Shown: positions 1 through 7,139 of the stretch, piece after piece
Position numbering within the stretch: position 1 is the stretch's first letter
Layout: every line of letters begins with the position of its first letter
Assembly: GCA_041689205.1 (NCBI GenBank)
Contig: JBDNGQ010000069.1
Span: 1-20,473, forward strand
Length of the DNA stretch: 20,473 bases
Direction of reading: 5' to 3'
From: JAVVEG01 sp041689205
GTDB taxonomy: Bacteria > Pseudomonadota > Gammaproteobacteria > Pseudomonadales > Pseudohongiellaceae
Program-made: the position numbers and the translations under genes
Notes under the pieces: model-generated
Told to the model about the DNA's origin: nothing
Seen by the model: the letters and a program-made list of their open reading frames with translations, nothing else
Database searches by the model: none

Positions 1-15
1 ACGCCCGCCCGAAGG

Positions 16-111
16 GGCCTTCAGCCGATCCCGCTGGCTGCGTTGCCCTTGCTTGACAGGCGGACGCATGCCAGCGCAAGTGCGCCTTGCCAGCGAAATC
101 GGCTGAAGGCC
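16..111. repeat. Large imperfect inverted repeat upstream of pldA
   Basis: GGCCTTCAGCCGAT at 16-29 is perfectly inverted at 98-111. The match continues inward after two mismatches with CGCTGGC (32-38) against GCCAGCG (89-95), giving about 21 of 23 pairable positions around a G+C-rich loop. No run of T follows either arm, so it is not a classical intrinsic terminator. It could be a dispersed intergenic repeat (REP- or MITE-like), or the 3' hairpin of a gene lying before the window. The identity is not recognised. Confidence 0.6.
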
Positions 112-154
112 AGAGTGACCATAGAGTTATTCAGAGGCTCCCTAGCTCAGCCTT

Positions 155-183
155 TTGCACCTTCTGCTCAAAACCAGTATTTT
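155..183 (+). promoter_or_regulatory. Candidate sigma70 promoter for pldA
   Basis: TTGCAC (155-160) and TATTTT (178-183) are separated by 17 bases, close to the sigma70 consensus, and lie 75-150 bases before the possible pldA starts. This is pattern matching only; no transcription start is known. Confidence 0.4.
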
Positions 184-332
184 ATCCGCTGCCGATAAAG
201 TAGAATCCCGCGCCGCATCCATACCCGTTCCCCGCATACGCTATTGAGACCAAAGGCATGCTCCGCATCAGATATTGCATCAGGCAGATTCTGCAGATTC
301 CTTCTGCACCCTGTCTTCACATCGCTTCTAAT

Positions 333-1457
333 ATGGCTGTTTGCGAGCCTTTGCGAACCATACCGCTGCGAAGCGGGTGCCTGGCCCTGTTGACTGCCGC
401 AGCCTTGTTTGCCTCGTCTGAAAGCCGCAGTGCCGACAACGCCAGTTTCAGCAGCTCCGAGGCAGAGCTTTCAGCCCTTGCAGTTCCGCTTGAGGCTTGT
501 CTGCTGGCACAAGCGCTGCTGGAGGCGAATAACTCCCTCACGGTAGCGGAAGTGCGTGCAGCGTGCATGGCACAGATTGCTGCTCTTGCAAACACTGCCG
601 GTTCTCAGACGGCCGGTTCTGAGACGAGTGGATCCGGTATAGCAGGTATCGAAAACATCAGTATGCCCTCAGCCACTGCCCGCAGTTTTGTCTATGAAGC
701 AGACAGTCAACGTTTCTTCCGACCTTACAAGAATAACTATCTGGTGTTTGGTGGCATGAAGAATCATGACGACACCCCGGCCTTCAGTGGTAATAATCTC
801 GATATCAAGTTTGAGCTTGGCATGATGTTCAGCCTGATCCCGAGCAGCGGCAGCGAGTCCGGTTTCATCCCCCTGCACATAGGTTACTCACAGCGCTCCT
901 GGTGGGACATCTCTGAACCCTCCGCGCCGTTTCAGGAACACAATTACAATCCAGAAATTTTCTGGGACTTCACCCGCAACACGCTTAATGCCCCCTCATT
1001 GCTGACCAATCTGCGCAATCTGTTCTTCATTGATCGCATCGGTGTGGAGCATCAATCCAATGGCTTGAATGAGGAGCGATCCCGAAGCTGGGACAGAGCG
1101 TATCTGGAACGTGAGTTTGTATTCAGCGAGGCTTTGAGTTTCAATCTGAAACTATGGCATGTTCTTAACAAAGGACTATACAACGAAGATATCACTGACT
1201 TTCTTGGCGATGCGCAGCTGACTACTCACATCACCTTGAATAATATGTTTGATATCGATATTAAAACCATGAAAGGTCATGAGACTGGAAAGATCAGTTA
1301 TCAGGTAGATCTGACCCTGCCGATGTCACAGTGGGTCAGTAGTAAACTTTTTCTAAGTTATTACGACGGCTATGGCGAGGCACTGATTAATTATAATAAA
1401 CGCAGCAAGAGTCTGCGTGCTGGTTTTTATTTTCCGTTGCGGCTGATGTGGATGTAG
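333..1457 (+). CDS. pldA: Outer-membrane phospholipase A (OMPLA)
   Basis: Predicted outer-membrane phospholipase A, a 12-stranded beta-barrel that hydrolyses acyl chains of phospholipids mislocated to the outer leaflet. The family signature is clear in the middle of the protein: EHQSNG followed by SRSWDR. By alignment with E. coli PldA this supplies the catalytic His142 and Ser144 equivalents (His265 and Ser267, numbering from the ATG at 258). The third triad position, Asn156 in E. coli, is Asp279 here. The C-terminal half has alternating aromatic beta-strand character and ends in RLMWM. The frame is open from an ATG at 258, but a start at 333 gives a conventional signal peptide (hydrophobic LALLTAAALFA, cleavage near SRSA), so it is preferred; neither start has a strong ribosome site. 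Residues ~85-140 form an Ala/Ser/Thr-rich N-terminal extension before the barrel. The gene converges on the next with only 5 bases between. Confidence 0.9.
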   Translation: MAVCEPLRTIPLRSGCLALLTAAALFASSESRSADNASFSSSEAELSALAVPLEACLLAQALLEANNSLTVAEVRAACMAQIAALANTAGSQTAGSETSGSGIAGIENISMPSATARSFVYEADSQRFFRPYKNNYLVFGGMKNHDDTPAFSGNNLDIKFELGMMFSLIPSSGSESGFIPLHIGYSQRSWWDISEPSAPFQEHNYNPEIFWDFTRNTLNAPSLLTNLRNLFFIDRIGVEHQSNGLNEERSRSWDRAYLEREFVFSEALSFNLKLWHVLNKGLYNEDITDFLGDAQLTTHITLNNMFDIDIKTMKGHETGKISYQVDLTLPMSQWVSSKLFLSYYDGYGEALINYNKRSKSLRAGFYFPLRLMWM

Positions 1458-1462
1458 AGCGC

Positions 1463-2425
1463 TTACTGCTTCTGCATTTTTTTACGCGTGGCCTCAAGCG
1501 TGGCCGAAAACATTTCTGTGTAACGTCCGCCCAATGCGACCGCCTGCTGTGCATGCTCCAGCGCGCGCTCTTGTTCACCCTGCTCTAAAAACACCTGAGC
1601 CAGATTATTGTGGGCCACTGCGTAGTCCGGATTGTGTCGCAGCAGACCGGTGTAGACCTGCGCAGCCTCTTCAAAGCGCGCTGCGGAATAATAGGAATTG
1701 CCCAGACCCATGGCCAGGTTAATGCTTTCAGGCCAACGCTGCAAACCGTTGCGATAAAATTCCTGTGCTGATTCGCCAGGCTGCACACGTTCAAAGGCAG
1801 CCACCGATTCAAAATACGGCAACTCCTCGGCGTTGACTGGCATCTCACCCGGTTTCAATACCACAAAGGCCCAATGTTCACTGCGCGCCCAGGTACGTTC
1901 AAAAACCTTCACAGACAGACGGTAATCTTTAATCGTTCCAGAGCGCAGGATCAATTCTTTATTATCCAGATCATAACCAATCACAACGGCATAATGCCAT
2001 TGTGGATACCAGCTTAGACCCAGATTCTGCATCACCAGCACCGGACGACCCTCGCGCACCTCATGCAGCACGTCTTCCAATGCAGGGGCTAATTGGTAAG
2101 AGGCACGGCCATAGGCTCTGGCGGCCGCAAGCATCTCTATCTGCAGGGAGCCCTGACGGGCAGGTACATAAACTCGGGACACCAGTTCATCGGGAGTCAC
2201 TGCTACGGAGCTGGCCTGCAGCACGGTAGCCAGGGCGGCGGGACCACACTGATAATCTTCCTGAGGATAGAAGGGGACGAAATTGAGGCTTACGGGGCTG
2301 GCAAATAAGGATTTGCTGACTGAGTTATCAGCGTTCTGCTGTAAAAGCTGTGCTGACTGCGGCGCAGATACGCATGCAGTCAGCCACAGCAGCAACACAC
2401 TTACAGAAGCGAACCGGGCTGGCAT
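1463..2425 (-). CDS. PA2778-family C39-like cysteine peptidase lipoprotein with TPRs
   Basis: Predicted lipoprotein peptidase of 320 residues. From the chosen start, a signal peptide ends in a lipobox (LTAC, lipidated Cys at residue 18). A peptidase C39-like domain (~45-180) has the nucleophile motif QCGPAA (Cys60) and the catalytic His in QWHYAVVIGYD (His144). A C-terminal tetratricopeptide region (~225-315) includes NLAMGLGNSYY and AVAHNNLAQVFLEQG. C39-like domains cleave double-glycine leaders or act as stand-alone papain-like proteases; the substrate of this family is unknown to me. An upstream ATG at 2485 would overlap the preceding gene by 38 bases and place charged residues before the signal peptide, so the ATG at 2425 is preferred. 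No good ribosome site is visible, which fits translational coupling to the gene 22 bases upstream. Confidence 0.85.
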   Translation of the reverse strand: MPARFASVSVLLLWLTACVSAPQSAQLLQQNADNSVSKSLFASPVSLNFVPFYPQEDYQCGPAALATVLQASSVAVTPDELVSRVYVPARQGSLQIEMLAAARAYGRASYQLAPALEDVLHEVREGRPVLVMQNLGLSWYPQWHYAVVIGYDLDNKELILRSGTIKDYRLSVKVFERTWARSEHWAFVVLKPGEMPVNAEELPYFESVAAFERVQPGESAQEFYRNGLQRWPESINLAMGLGNSYYSAARFEEAAQVYTGLLRHNPDYAVAHNNLAQVFLEQGEQERALEHAQQAVALGGRYTEMFSATLEATRKKMQKQ

Positions 2426-2447
2426 CCACTGCTGCAGAGTCAAGGGC

Positions 2448-2834
2448 TTATATCCCTGGGAATATATCGGTGACACCGGCAACATCCAGCAGGATGAAGA
2501 TCAGCAGAATAGCGATAACCGTTTCCAGTGCGCCTTCACCGGCAGGCAGTATATCCATCTTTTCATAGAACGCTGCAAGTTCGCTGTCAGTCATGCTGTC
2601 GATTCGCTGCTGCGCATCTGAAACATCAACGCCCATGCCAACCAATTGCTGTCTGACATCCGTGCGCTGAAGCAAAGCACCGAGCTCGGCTTTTTGCGCA
2701 TCAACTTTGCTTTCGACCAGTATCTGTTCAGTACTTACGATGTCTGCAACGGCTGGTGCTTGAAAGCTGACAGCCAAAAATGCAACGATAACCATAGACC
2801 AGAAATATTTATTCTTTTCATGAATAGTCTTCAT
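2448..2834 (-). CDS. PA2779-family small exported protein
   Basis: A 128-residue protein resembling the PA2779 family, which is encoded next to PA2778-type peptidases in Pseudomonas and relatives. It has an N-terminal signal sequence (YFWSMVIVAFLAVSFQ, cleavage near AVA), a charged helical middle (VSTEQILVESKVDAQKAEL) with a helix-hairpin-like segment, and a C-terminal hydrophobic helix (TVIAILLIFILLDVAG). The ATG at 2834 is chosen over an in-frame ATG at 2864 because AGGAG lies 6 bases upstream of it. It is the first gene of a two-gene unit with the C39-like lipoprotein, 22 bases apart. The conserved pairing suggests the small protein is a partner or substrate of the peptidase, but that is inference; no function is established. 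Confidence 0.8.
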   Translation of the reverse strand: MKTIHEKNKYFWSMVIVAFLAVSFQAPAVADIVSTEQILVESKVDAQKAELGALLQRTDVRQQLVGMGVDVSDAQQRIDSMTDSELAAFYEKMDILPAGEGALETVIAILLIFILLDVAGVTDIFPGI

Positions 2835-3110
2835 TTGAATCTCCTGTTTTTTCCCTGTGAACATCGACCTTGATCTTTTGCTGCTGATGAACCATCAAGA
2901 GCACTGATACCTCAGTCCTTTTGCCTGATTAATGTATGAAAAAAATGCACCGACATTGATCTGACTCGGCCCTATTATGCGGTTTGCTTCAAAACTGTAT
3001 GTGCGTCAGCGCACAAGAGCGGAGTATCTGCTCAATAACTACAGGTAATTTAATCATTCATGCCTGATCATTTTATGACCTCAAGCACTTAACTATAATC
3101 CTGAAAGCAT
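2835..3110. promoter_or_regulatory. Intergenic leader of the PA2779/PA2778 unit with a 16-bp palindrome
   Basis: This 276-base gap holds the leader of the downstream minus-strand pair. TGTGCGTCAGCGCACA at 3000-3015 is a perfect 6+6 inverted repeat with a 4-base loop, about 165 bases before the first gene; it could be an operator or an mRNA hairpin. No convincing terminator with a T-tract was found for the cytochrome gene ending at 3111. Confidence 0.35.
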
Positions 3111-3896
3111 TTACAAAGACTGCAAAAAAACCAGCAATGCATCCTGCTCAGCGGCTCCAAGGCTGGTAAAAACATCTGGCATCAATGATTCCTGGCTGTC
3201 TTCAACGGACGTCAGATTGCGTTTGAACTGAGTCACCCAGCGTTTTCCGTCAGCACTTAAAATCTGTATCGCCTGTTCCGAATCATTGCGATAGCGCCCA
3301 CGGATTATTTCACCGTCATTGGTTTCCAGAACCCTCACGCTATAACCGCTGGCAATAGTGCGGGATGGCGACTCAAGTGCTTCGCGCAGCTGCGCCGGAT
3401 TCAAGCGCGCAGTGACATTATCCAGCGCGGGTCCAATAGTGCCGCCTGTACCACGATAAGAGTGACAATCAACGCAAGCTGCTTTCCCCGCAAATAATGC
3501 CTGACCGGCGATAAGTTGCGGATCCGTGCTGAGATCAGCTGAATCACTCTCTTCAGCTAATCCCGTGCCACCTTGCAGCACCCGGATATAGCCCGCCACA
3601 TCACGCACTTCAGTCTCACTTAAAGGGCCGCCATAGGCCGCCATGCCAGTGCCTGAACGACCGTTGCTGATCACATTGATCAGTTCAGCATCGCTGAGAC
3701 TTTTAGCGGGATTGTCAACCAGTGGCTTGCCCATGGTTTCGCCTTCACCGAGGCCGCCGTGACAGACCACGCAAAAGCTTTCGTAAACGCTCTGACCTTC
3801 TGAGGGTCCGGCATGGATCACTATCGAAAAAAAAGCGGCCCCAGTCACTGCCACCAGCCTGACCAGCAGCGCCCGCCATACAACATTTAAACTCAT
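3111..3896 (-). CDS. Exported di-heme cytochrome c
   Basis: A 261-residue periplasmic cytochrome with two c-type heme sites. An N-terminal hydrophobic segment (~10-29) precedes the first CxxCH (CVVCH, 42-46), whose likely axial Met is in GTGMAAYGG (Met85). The second is CVDCH (141-145), with a candidate ligand Met in ESLMPD (Met239). The C-terminal domain contains SPSRTIASGY and ends in a helix typical of class I cytochromes. AGAGG sits 6 bases before the ATG. It starts 16 bases after the PQQ dehydrogenase gene on the same strand, and that dehydrogenase lacks a heme domain of its own. The cytochrome is therefore the natural electron acceptor, passing electrons towards a terminal oxidase. The pairing is inferred from position and known quinoprotein biology. 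Confidence 0.88.
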   Translation of the reverse strand: MSLNVVWRALLVRLVAVTGAAFFSIVIHAGPSEGQSVYESFCVVCHGGLGEGETMGKPLVDNPAKSLSDAELINVISNGRSGTGMAAYGGPLSETEVRDVAGYIRVLQGGTGLAEESDSADLSTDPQLIAGQALFAGKAACVDCHSYRGTGGTIGPALDNVTARLNPAQLREALESPSRTIASGYSVRVLETNDGEIIRGRYRNDSEQAIQILSADGKRWVTQFKRNLTSVEDSQESLMPDVFTSLGAAEQDALLVFLQSL

Positions 3897-3912
3897 CTTA
3901 AACCTCTAATAA

Positions 3913-5556
3913 TTACTGCAGTCCAAACAGGATGTAGGCGCCTGGTGTCTGCCCGCTGCCCACGCCTGCGCGGGTGGCAGGCTGCCGCCAGCCCGATGCG
4001 ATACCAATATACTGTTTGCCATCAATGGTAAAGCTGGTAGGGGGAGCATAGAGGCCGCTGCCAGTCTGGAACTGCCACAGCACTTCACCCGTCTGATCAT
4101 TGAATGCCCGCAGATATCCGTCCGGTGCGCCAGCAAATACCAGACCGCCTCCGGTTGCCAGGGTACCCGCCCAGTTCACGCCACCCGGGGTTTCAAATTT
4201 CCATGCAATTTTGCGTTCGCGCAGATCGAAGGCCACTACATGACCTTTGTGTTCGGCAGCAAAACGCGGAATCCCACCCAGATCCATGGTGCCAGGGCGA
4301 CCTTCGCGATCAGCCCGGATAAACGTGGTACCGCGTTCCTGATCCGGTATGTAAACCATATGAGTATCTGGACTGTACGCAGCTGGTGCCCAGTTTTTGC
4401 CACCGTACAGACCAGGAAACACTTCTACGGACGCCGGATTATGTAGCTCAGTCTTCAAGGTCGGTTTACCGTCAGCATCAGGCTCTGCCCAGTTCACCCG
4501 GGTATATTCCTCCGCGTAGATAAACTCGCCGGTGACCCGATCAAGAGCATAGACATGACCATTGCGTGCTACCTGTACCACCAGTTTGCGCATCTGCCCG
4601 TCGATCATTTCATCCAGCAGCATGGGCTCGCTGGTCGCATCATGGTCAAATTCATCGCGAGGCGACGTCTGGTAATGCCACTGGATTTTGCCCGTGTCTG
4701 CATCGAGCGCAACGATTGAATTGCTGTACAGATTATCGCCACGGCGGACGACATTGTTCAAATCCGGCCAGGGATTGCCGGTACCCCAGAACACCAGATC
4801 CTGCTCAACATCGTAAGTGCCTGTGACCCAGGTAGGCGCACCACCGGTTTTCCATGAGTCACCTTCCCAGGTTTCATTGCCTGGCTCACCTTCACCAGGA
4901 ACGGTATAGAAGCGCCAACGTAATTCACCGGTGTTGACATCATAGGCATCGATAAAGCCACGAATTCCAAATTCGCCACCACCGACACCGATCAGCACCA
5001 TGTCTTTCACGACCATCGGCGCGCCAGTAATTGAGTAGGATTCACGGTGATCGGCAACTTCGGTATCCCAGAGCTGAATGCCGGTTTCGGCATCAAAAGC
5101 AATCAGATGAGCATCCAGCGTACCCCAGAAAACTTTGTCTTCATACAGTGCCACGCCGCGATTGTGCGGACCGCAACACAGGTCTACATCGGAGAAATCA
5201 TGGTCATAACGCCACAGCGTGGTACCGGTCAGCGGCTCTACCACAATAAGATGACTGTTGGCTGTAGTGACATACATTCTGCCATCGTTCACCATGGCCG
5301 TAGTCTCAAACGCGCCACCGGTAATGCCGGTCTGCATTATCCACGCGGGGGCCAGGCTTTTGACGGTATCGCGGTTAATGATACTGTCTGGCATGTAGCG
5401 CCAGCCGCCATAGTTGCGGCCATAATGCACCCAGCGGTCGGAGTGGTTCTGGGCATTCTCAAGCACCTCAGTGGTGACATTCTGTGCCACAACTGCGGTA
5501 AAAATACTACTGATGCTGATACTGACTGCGGTCAGCAGCGAAAGGAATCTGATCAT
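3913..5556 (-). CDS. PQQ-dependent alcohol dehydrogenase, probable lanthanide type
   Basis: Predicted periplasmic quinoprotein dehydrogenase oxidising an alcohol or related substrate with pyrroloquinoline quinone. The protein is an eight-bladed propeller with recurring W-docking motifs such as LWRYD, LRWRF, IQWHY and LWQFQ. Numbered from the alternative ATG at 5571: the vicinal disulfide CC is at 132-133 (DLCCGPHNRG), the metal-ligand Glu at 200 (GGGEFGIRG), the metal-ligand Asn at 266 (GTGNPWPDLN), the catalytic Asp at 309 in RDEFDHDA, and Arg at 336 (ARNGHVYALDR). Asp311, two residues after the catalytic Asp, matches the extra ligand that marks lanthanide-dependent XoxF/ExaF/PedH enzymes. 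The ATG at 5556 is preferred because AAGGG precedes it; this yields 547 residues with a signal peptide. No heme-binding CxxCH occurs, so electrons go to the adjacent cytochrome. No PQQ biosynthesis genes lie in the window. Confidence 0.9.
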   Translation of the reverse strand: MIRFLSLLTAVSISISSIFTAVVAQNVTTEVLENAQNHSDRWVHYGRNYGGWRYMPDSIINRDTVKSLAPAWIMQTGITGGAFETTAMVNDGRMYVTTANSHLIVVEPLTGTTLWRYDHDFSDVDLCCGPHNRGVALYEDKVFWGTLDAHLIAFDAETGIQLWDTEVADHRESYSITGAPMVVKDMVLIGVGGGEFGIRGFIDAYDVNTGELRWRFYTVPGEGEPGNETWEGDSWKTGGAPTWVTGTYDVEQDLVFWGTGNPWPDLNNVVRRGDNLYSNSIVALDADTGKIQWHYQTSPRDEFDHDATSEPMLLDEMIDGQMRKLVVQVARNGHVYALDRVTGEFIYAEEYTRVNWAEPDADGKPTLKTELHNPASVEVFPGLYGGKNWAPAAYSPDTHMVYIPDQERGTTFIRADREGRPGTMDLGGIPRFAAEHKGHVVAFDLRERKIAWKFETPGGVNWAGTLATGGGLVFAGAPDGYLRAFNDQTGEVLWQFQTGSGLYAPPTSFTIDGKQYIGIASGWRQPATRAGVGSGQTPGAYILFGLQ

Positions 5557-5781
5557 GGTGCGCCCTTGCATTATGTTTTGGGGGTATTAATTTTCACAGG
5601 CTCGACATGTGTAAGCTGCTTGCCTATTATCTACTGGCTCTCTGCTGGCTCTGTATCTAAAAGCCCTGTATCTAAAAGCCCTGCGTATCGACTGCTCTGG
5701 CATCGATTGGCTGGCATATTAGCGGATTAGCCAACAACTGTCTCCCTGCCACAGCCATGCTTATTCAAGAGGAATCACGCG
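5557..5781. promoter_or_regulatory. Divergent promoter region with a 15-bp tandem repeat
   Basis: The region lies between the divergent PQQ dehydrogenase (-) and amidohydrolase (+) genes, so it must carry two promoters unless one is internal. CTGTATCTAAAAGCC occurs twice in perfect tandem at 5651-5665 and 5666-5680, followed by a partial third match (CTG.GTATC). The repeats could be a pair of activator or repressor sites, or simple slippage. No confident -35/-10 pair was identified. Confidence 0.4.
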
Positions 5782-7068
5782 ATGTTAATCAAGACCCTGA
5801 AGCTGGCGATCTGCGGCGGGCTGCTACTTGGTTCTACTCATCTGGCCAGCGCTGCAGAGAGCCTGGCTTTTATCGGCGCTCGCATCTTTGACGGCACAGC
5901 CGCCACGGTGCTGGAAGATGGTGTGATAGTAACTGAAGGTGGACGCATCACCGCCATTGGCCCAAGGGAAAGCGTAGCTATCCCGGAGCAGGCTCGGCAG
6001 ATTGATGTTGCTGGAAAAACGATTATGCCAGGGCTGATTAATACGCATGGCCATGTTGGCGGCGTGCGCGGGCTTGAATCAGGTCATTACACAGAAGAAA
6101 ATCTGCTGCGTCAGCTGCGCCTGTATGCCCGCTACGGAGTTACCACTGTGAACAGCCTGGGGGATGATGGGCCGGAGGGATTTGTGCTGCGCGACAGACA
6201 GCAGAACGCTGAACTGGATCATGCACGGCTGCTGCTGACTGGACCGGTTTTGTCACCTGGCACACCGGCAGAAGCGGTGCTTGAGGTCGATAAGGCTGCA
6301 CAGAACAAACCAGCCTTCATCAAAATACGGTTTGATGACAACCTTGGCCGAACTGAAAAAATGTCCGCTGCTGTTGCGCAGGCGATCAGCGACCGGGCAG
6401 ACCAGCTGGATATTCCCCTGGCGGTGCATACCTATTATCTGCAGGACACTAAAGATCTGCTGCGCGGTGGTGCCGACTTTGTCGCCCACAGCGTTCGTGA
6501 TGTCCATATCGACCAGGAGTTCATCGATTTAATCAAGGCTCGTGATGTCTGCTACACCCCAACGTTGACACGTGAAGTCTCTACCTTTGTGTATGAACAT
6601 GAAGTTGGATTTTTCTCAGATCCATTTTTCCTGAATGAAGTGGATCAGGCCATTGTAGAGACTCTGCGCGAGCCGGCACGTCAGCAGCGTATGAGCCAGA
6701 ATGCGGCTGCTCAGCAATACAAAGCCTCATTACCGATAGCGATGACCAATCTAAAGCTGCTGGCGGATGCGGGCGCGAACATCGCCATGGGCACCGACAG
6801 CGGACCAGTGGCGCGCTTCCAGGGTTATTTTGAGCATCTGGAAATGTGGATGATGGCTGATGCAGGGCTCAGCCCCTTGCAGATTCTGCAATCTGCCACG
6901 TCGGTCGCAGCAGCCTGCCTGAACCTGCCGGATGTTGGCACGCTGGCAGCGGGGAAATGGGCTGATCTGTTAATTCTGGACAAGAACCCGCTGGATGACA
7001 TCCGCAATACGCGCACGATCAGCGAGGTTTGGATTGGCGGGAAGCAGATTCCCCGGGTTGGTTTATAA
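5782..7068 (+). CDS. Exported amidohydrolase (imidazolonepropionase-like)
   Basis: A 428-residue metal-dependent hydrolase of the amidohydrolase superfamily with a signal peptide (LAICGGLLLGSTHLASA), so it acts in the periplasm. The metal-site pattern is complete: HxH at 89-91 (NTHGHVGG), Lys181 as the probable carbamylated bridge (FIKIRFDD), His216 (AVHTYY), His236 (VAHSVRD) and Asp339 (MGTDSG). It finishes with the usual small beta-sandwich segment GTLAAGKWADLLILDKNPL. Members hydrolyse amide, lactam or ester bonds in peptides, cyclic imides or xenobiotics; the substrate cannot be read from sequence. AGAGGA lies about 9 bases before the ATG. It is divergent from the PQQ dehydrogenase and converges with ilvD. 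Confidence 0.88.
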   Translation: MLIKTLKLAICGGLLLGSTHLASAAESLAFIGARIFDGTAATVLEDGVIVTEGGRITAIGPRESVAIPEQARQIDVAGKTIMPGLINTHGHVGGVRGLESGHYTEENLLRQLRLYARYGVTTVNSLGDDGPEGFVLRDRQQNAELDHARLLLTGPVLSPGTPAEAVLEVDKAAQNKPAFIKIRFDDNLGRTEKMSAAVAQAISDRADQLDIPLAVHTYYLQDTKDLLRGGADFVAHSVRDVHIDQEFIDLIKARDVCYTPTLTREVSTFVYEHEVGFFSDPFFLNEVDQAIVETLREPARQQRMSQNAAAQQYKASLPIAMTNLKLLADAGANIAMGTDSGPVARFQGYFEHLEMWMMADAGLSPLQILQSATSVAAACLNLPDVGTLAAGKWADLLILDKNPLDDIRNTRTISEVWIGGKQIPRVGL

Positions 7069-7109
7069 GCCCGGGATTTATAGATCCTGATATTTGGAAA
7101 CCTGGCTTC

Positions 7110-7123
7110 CGGCAAATTTGCCG
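7110..7123. terminator. Palindrome between convergent genes, possible weak terminator
   Basis: CGGCAAATTTGCCG is a perfect 14-base palindrome in the 71-base gap between the convergent amidohydrolase and ilvD genes. Neither side has a T-run longer than two, so intrinsic termination is uncertain. Confidence 0.3.
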
Positions 7124-7139
7124 AAGGTTGAATGTCCGT

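Noticed and set aside
5047..5730. Plus-strand open frame of 227 codons near the PQQ dehydrogenase start
   Set aside because: It is mostly antisense to the dehydrogenase and runs through the intergenic 15-bp repeat, with no recognisable domain.
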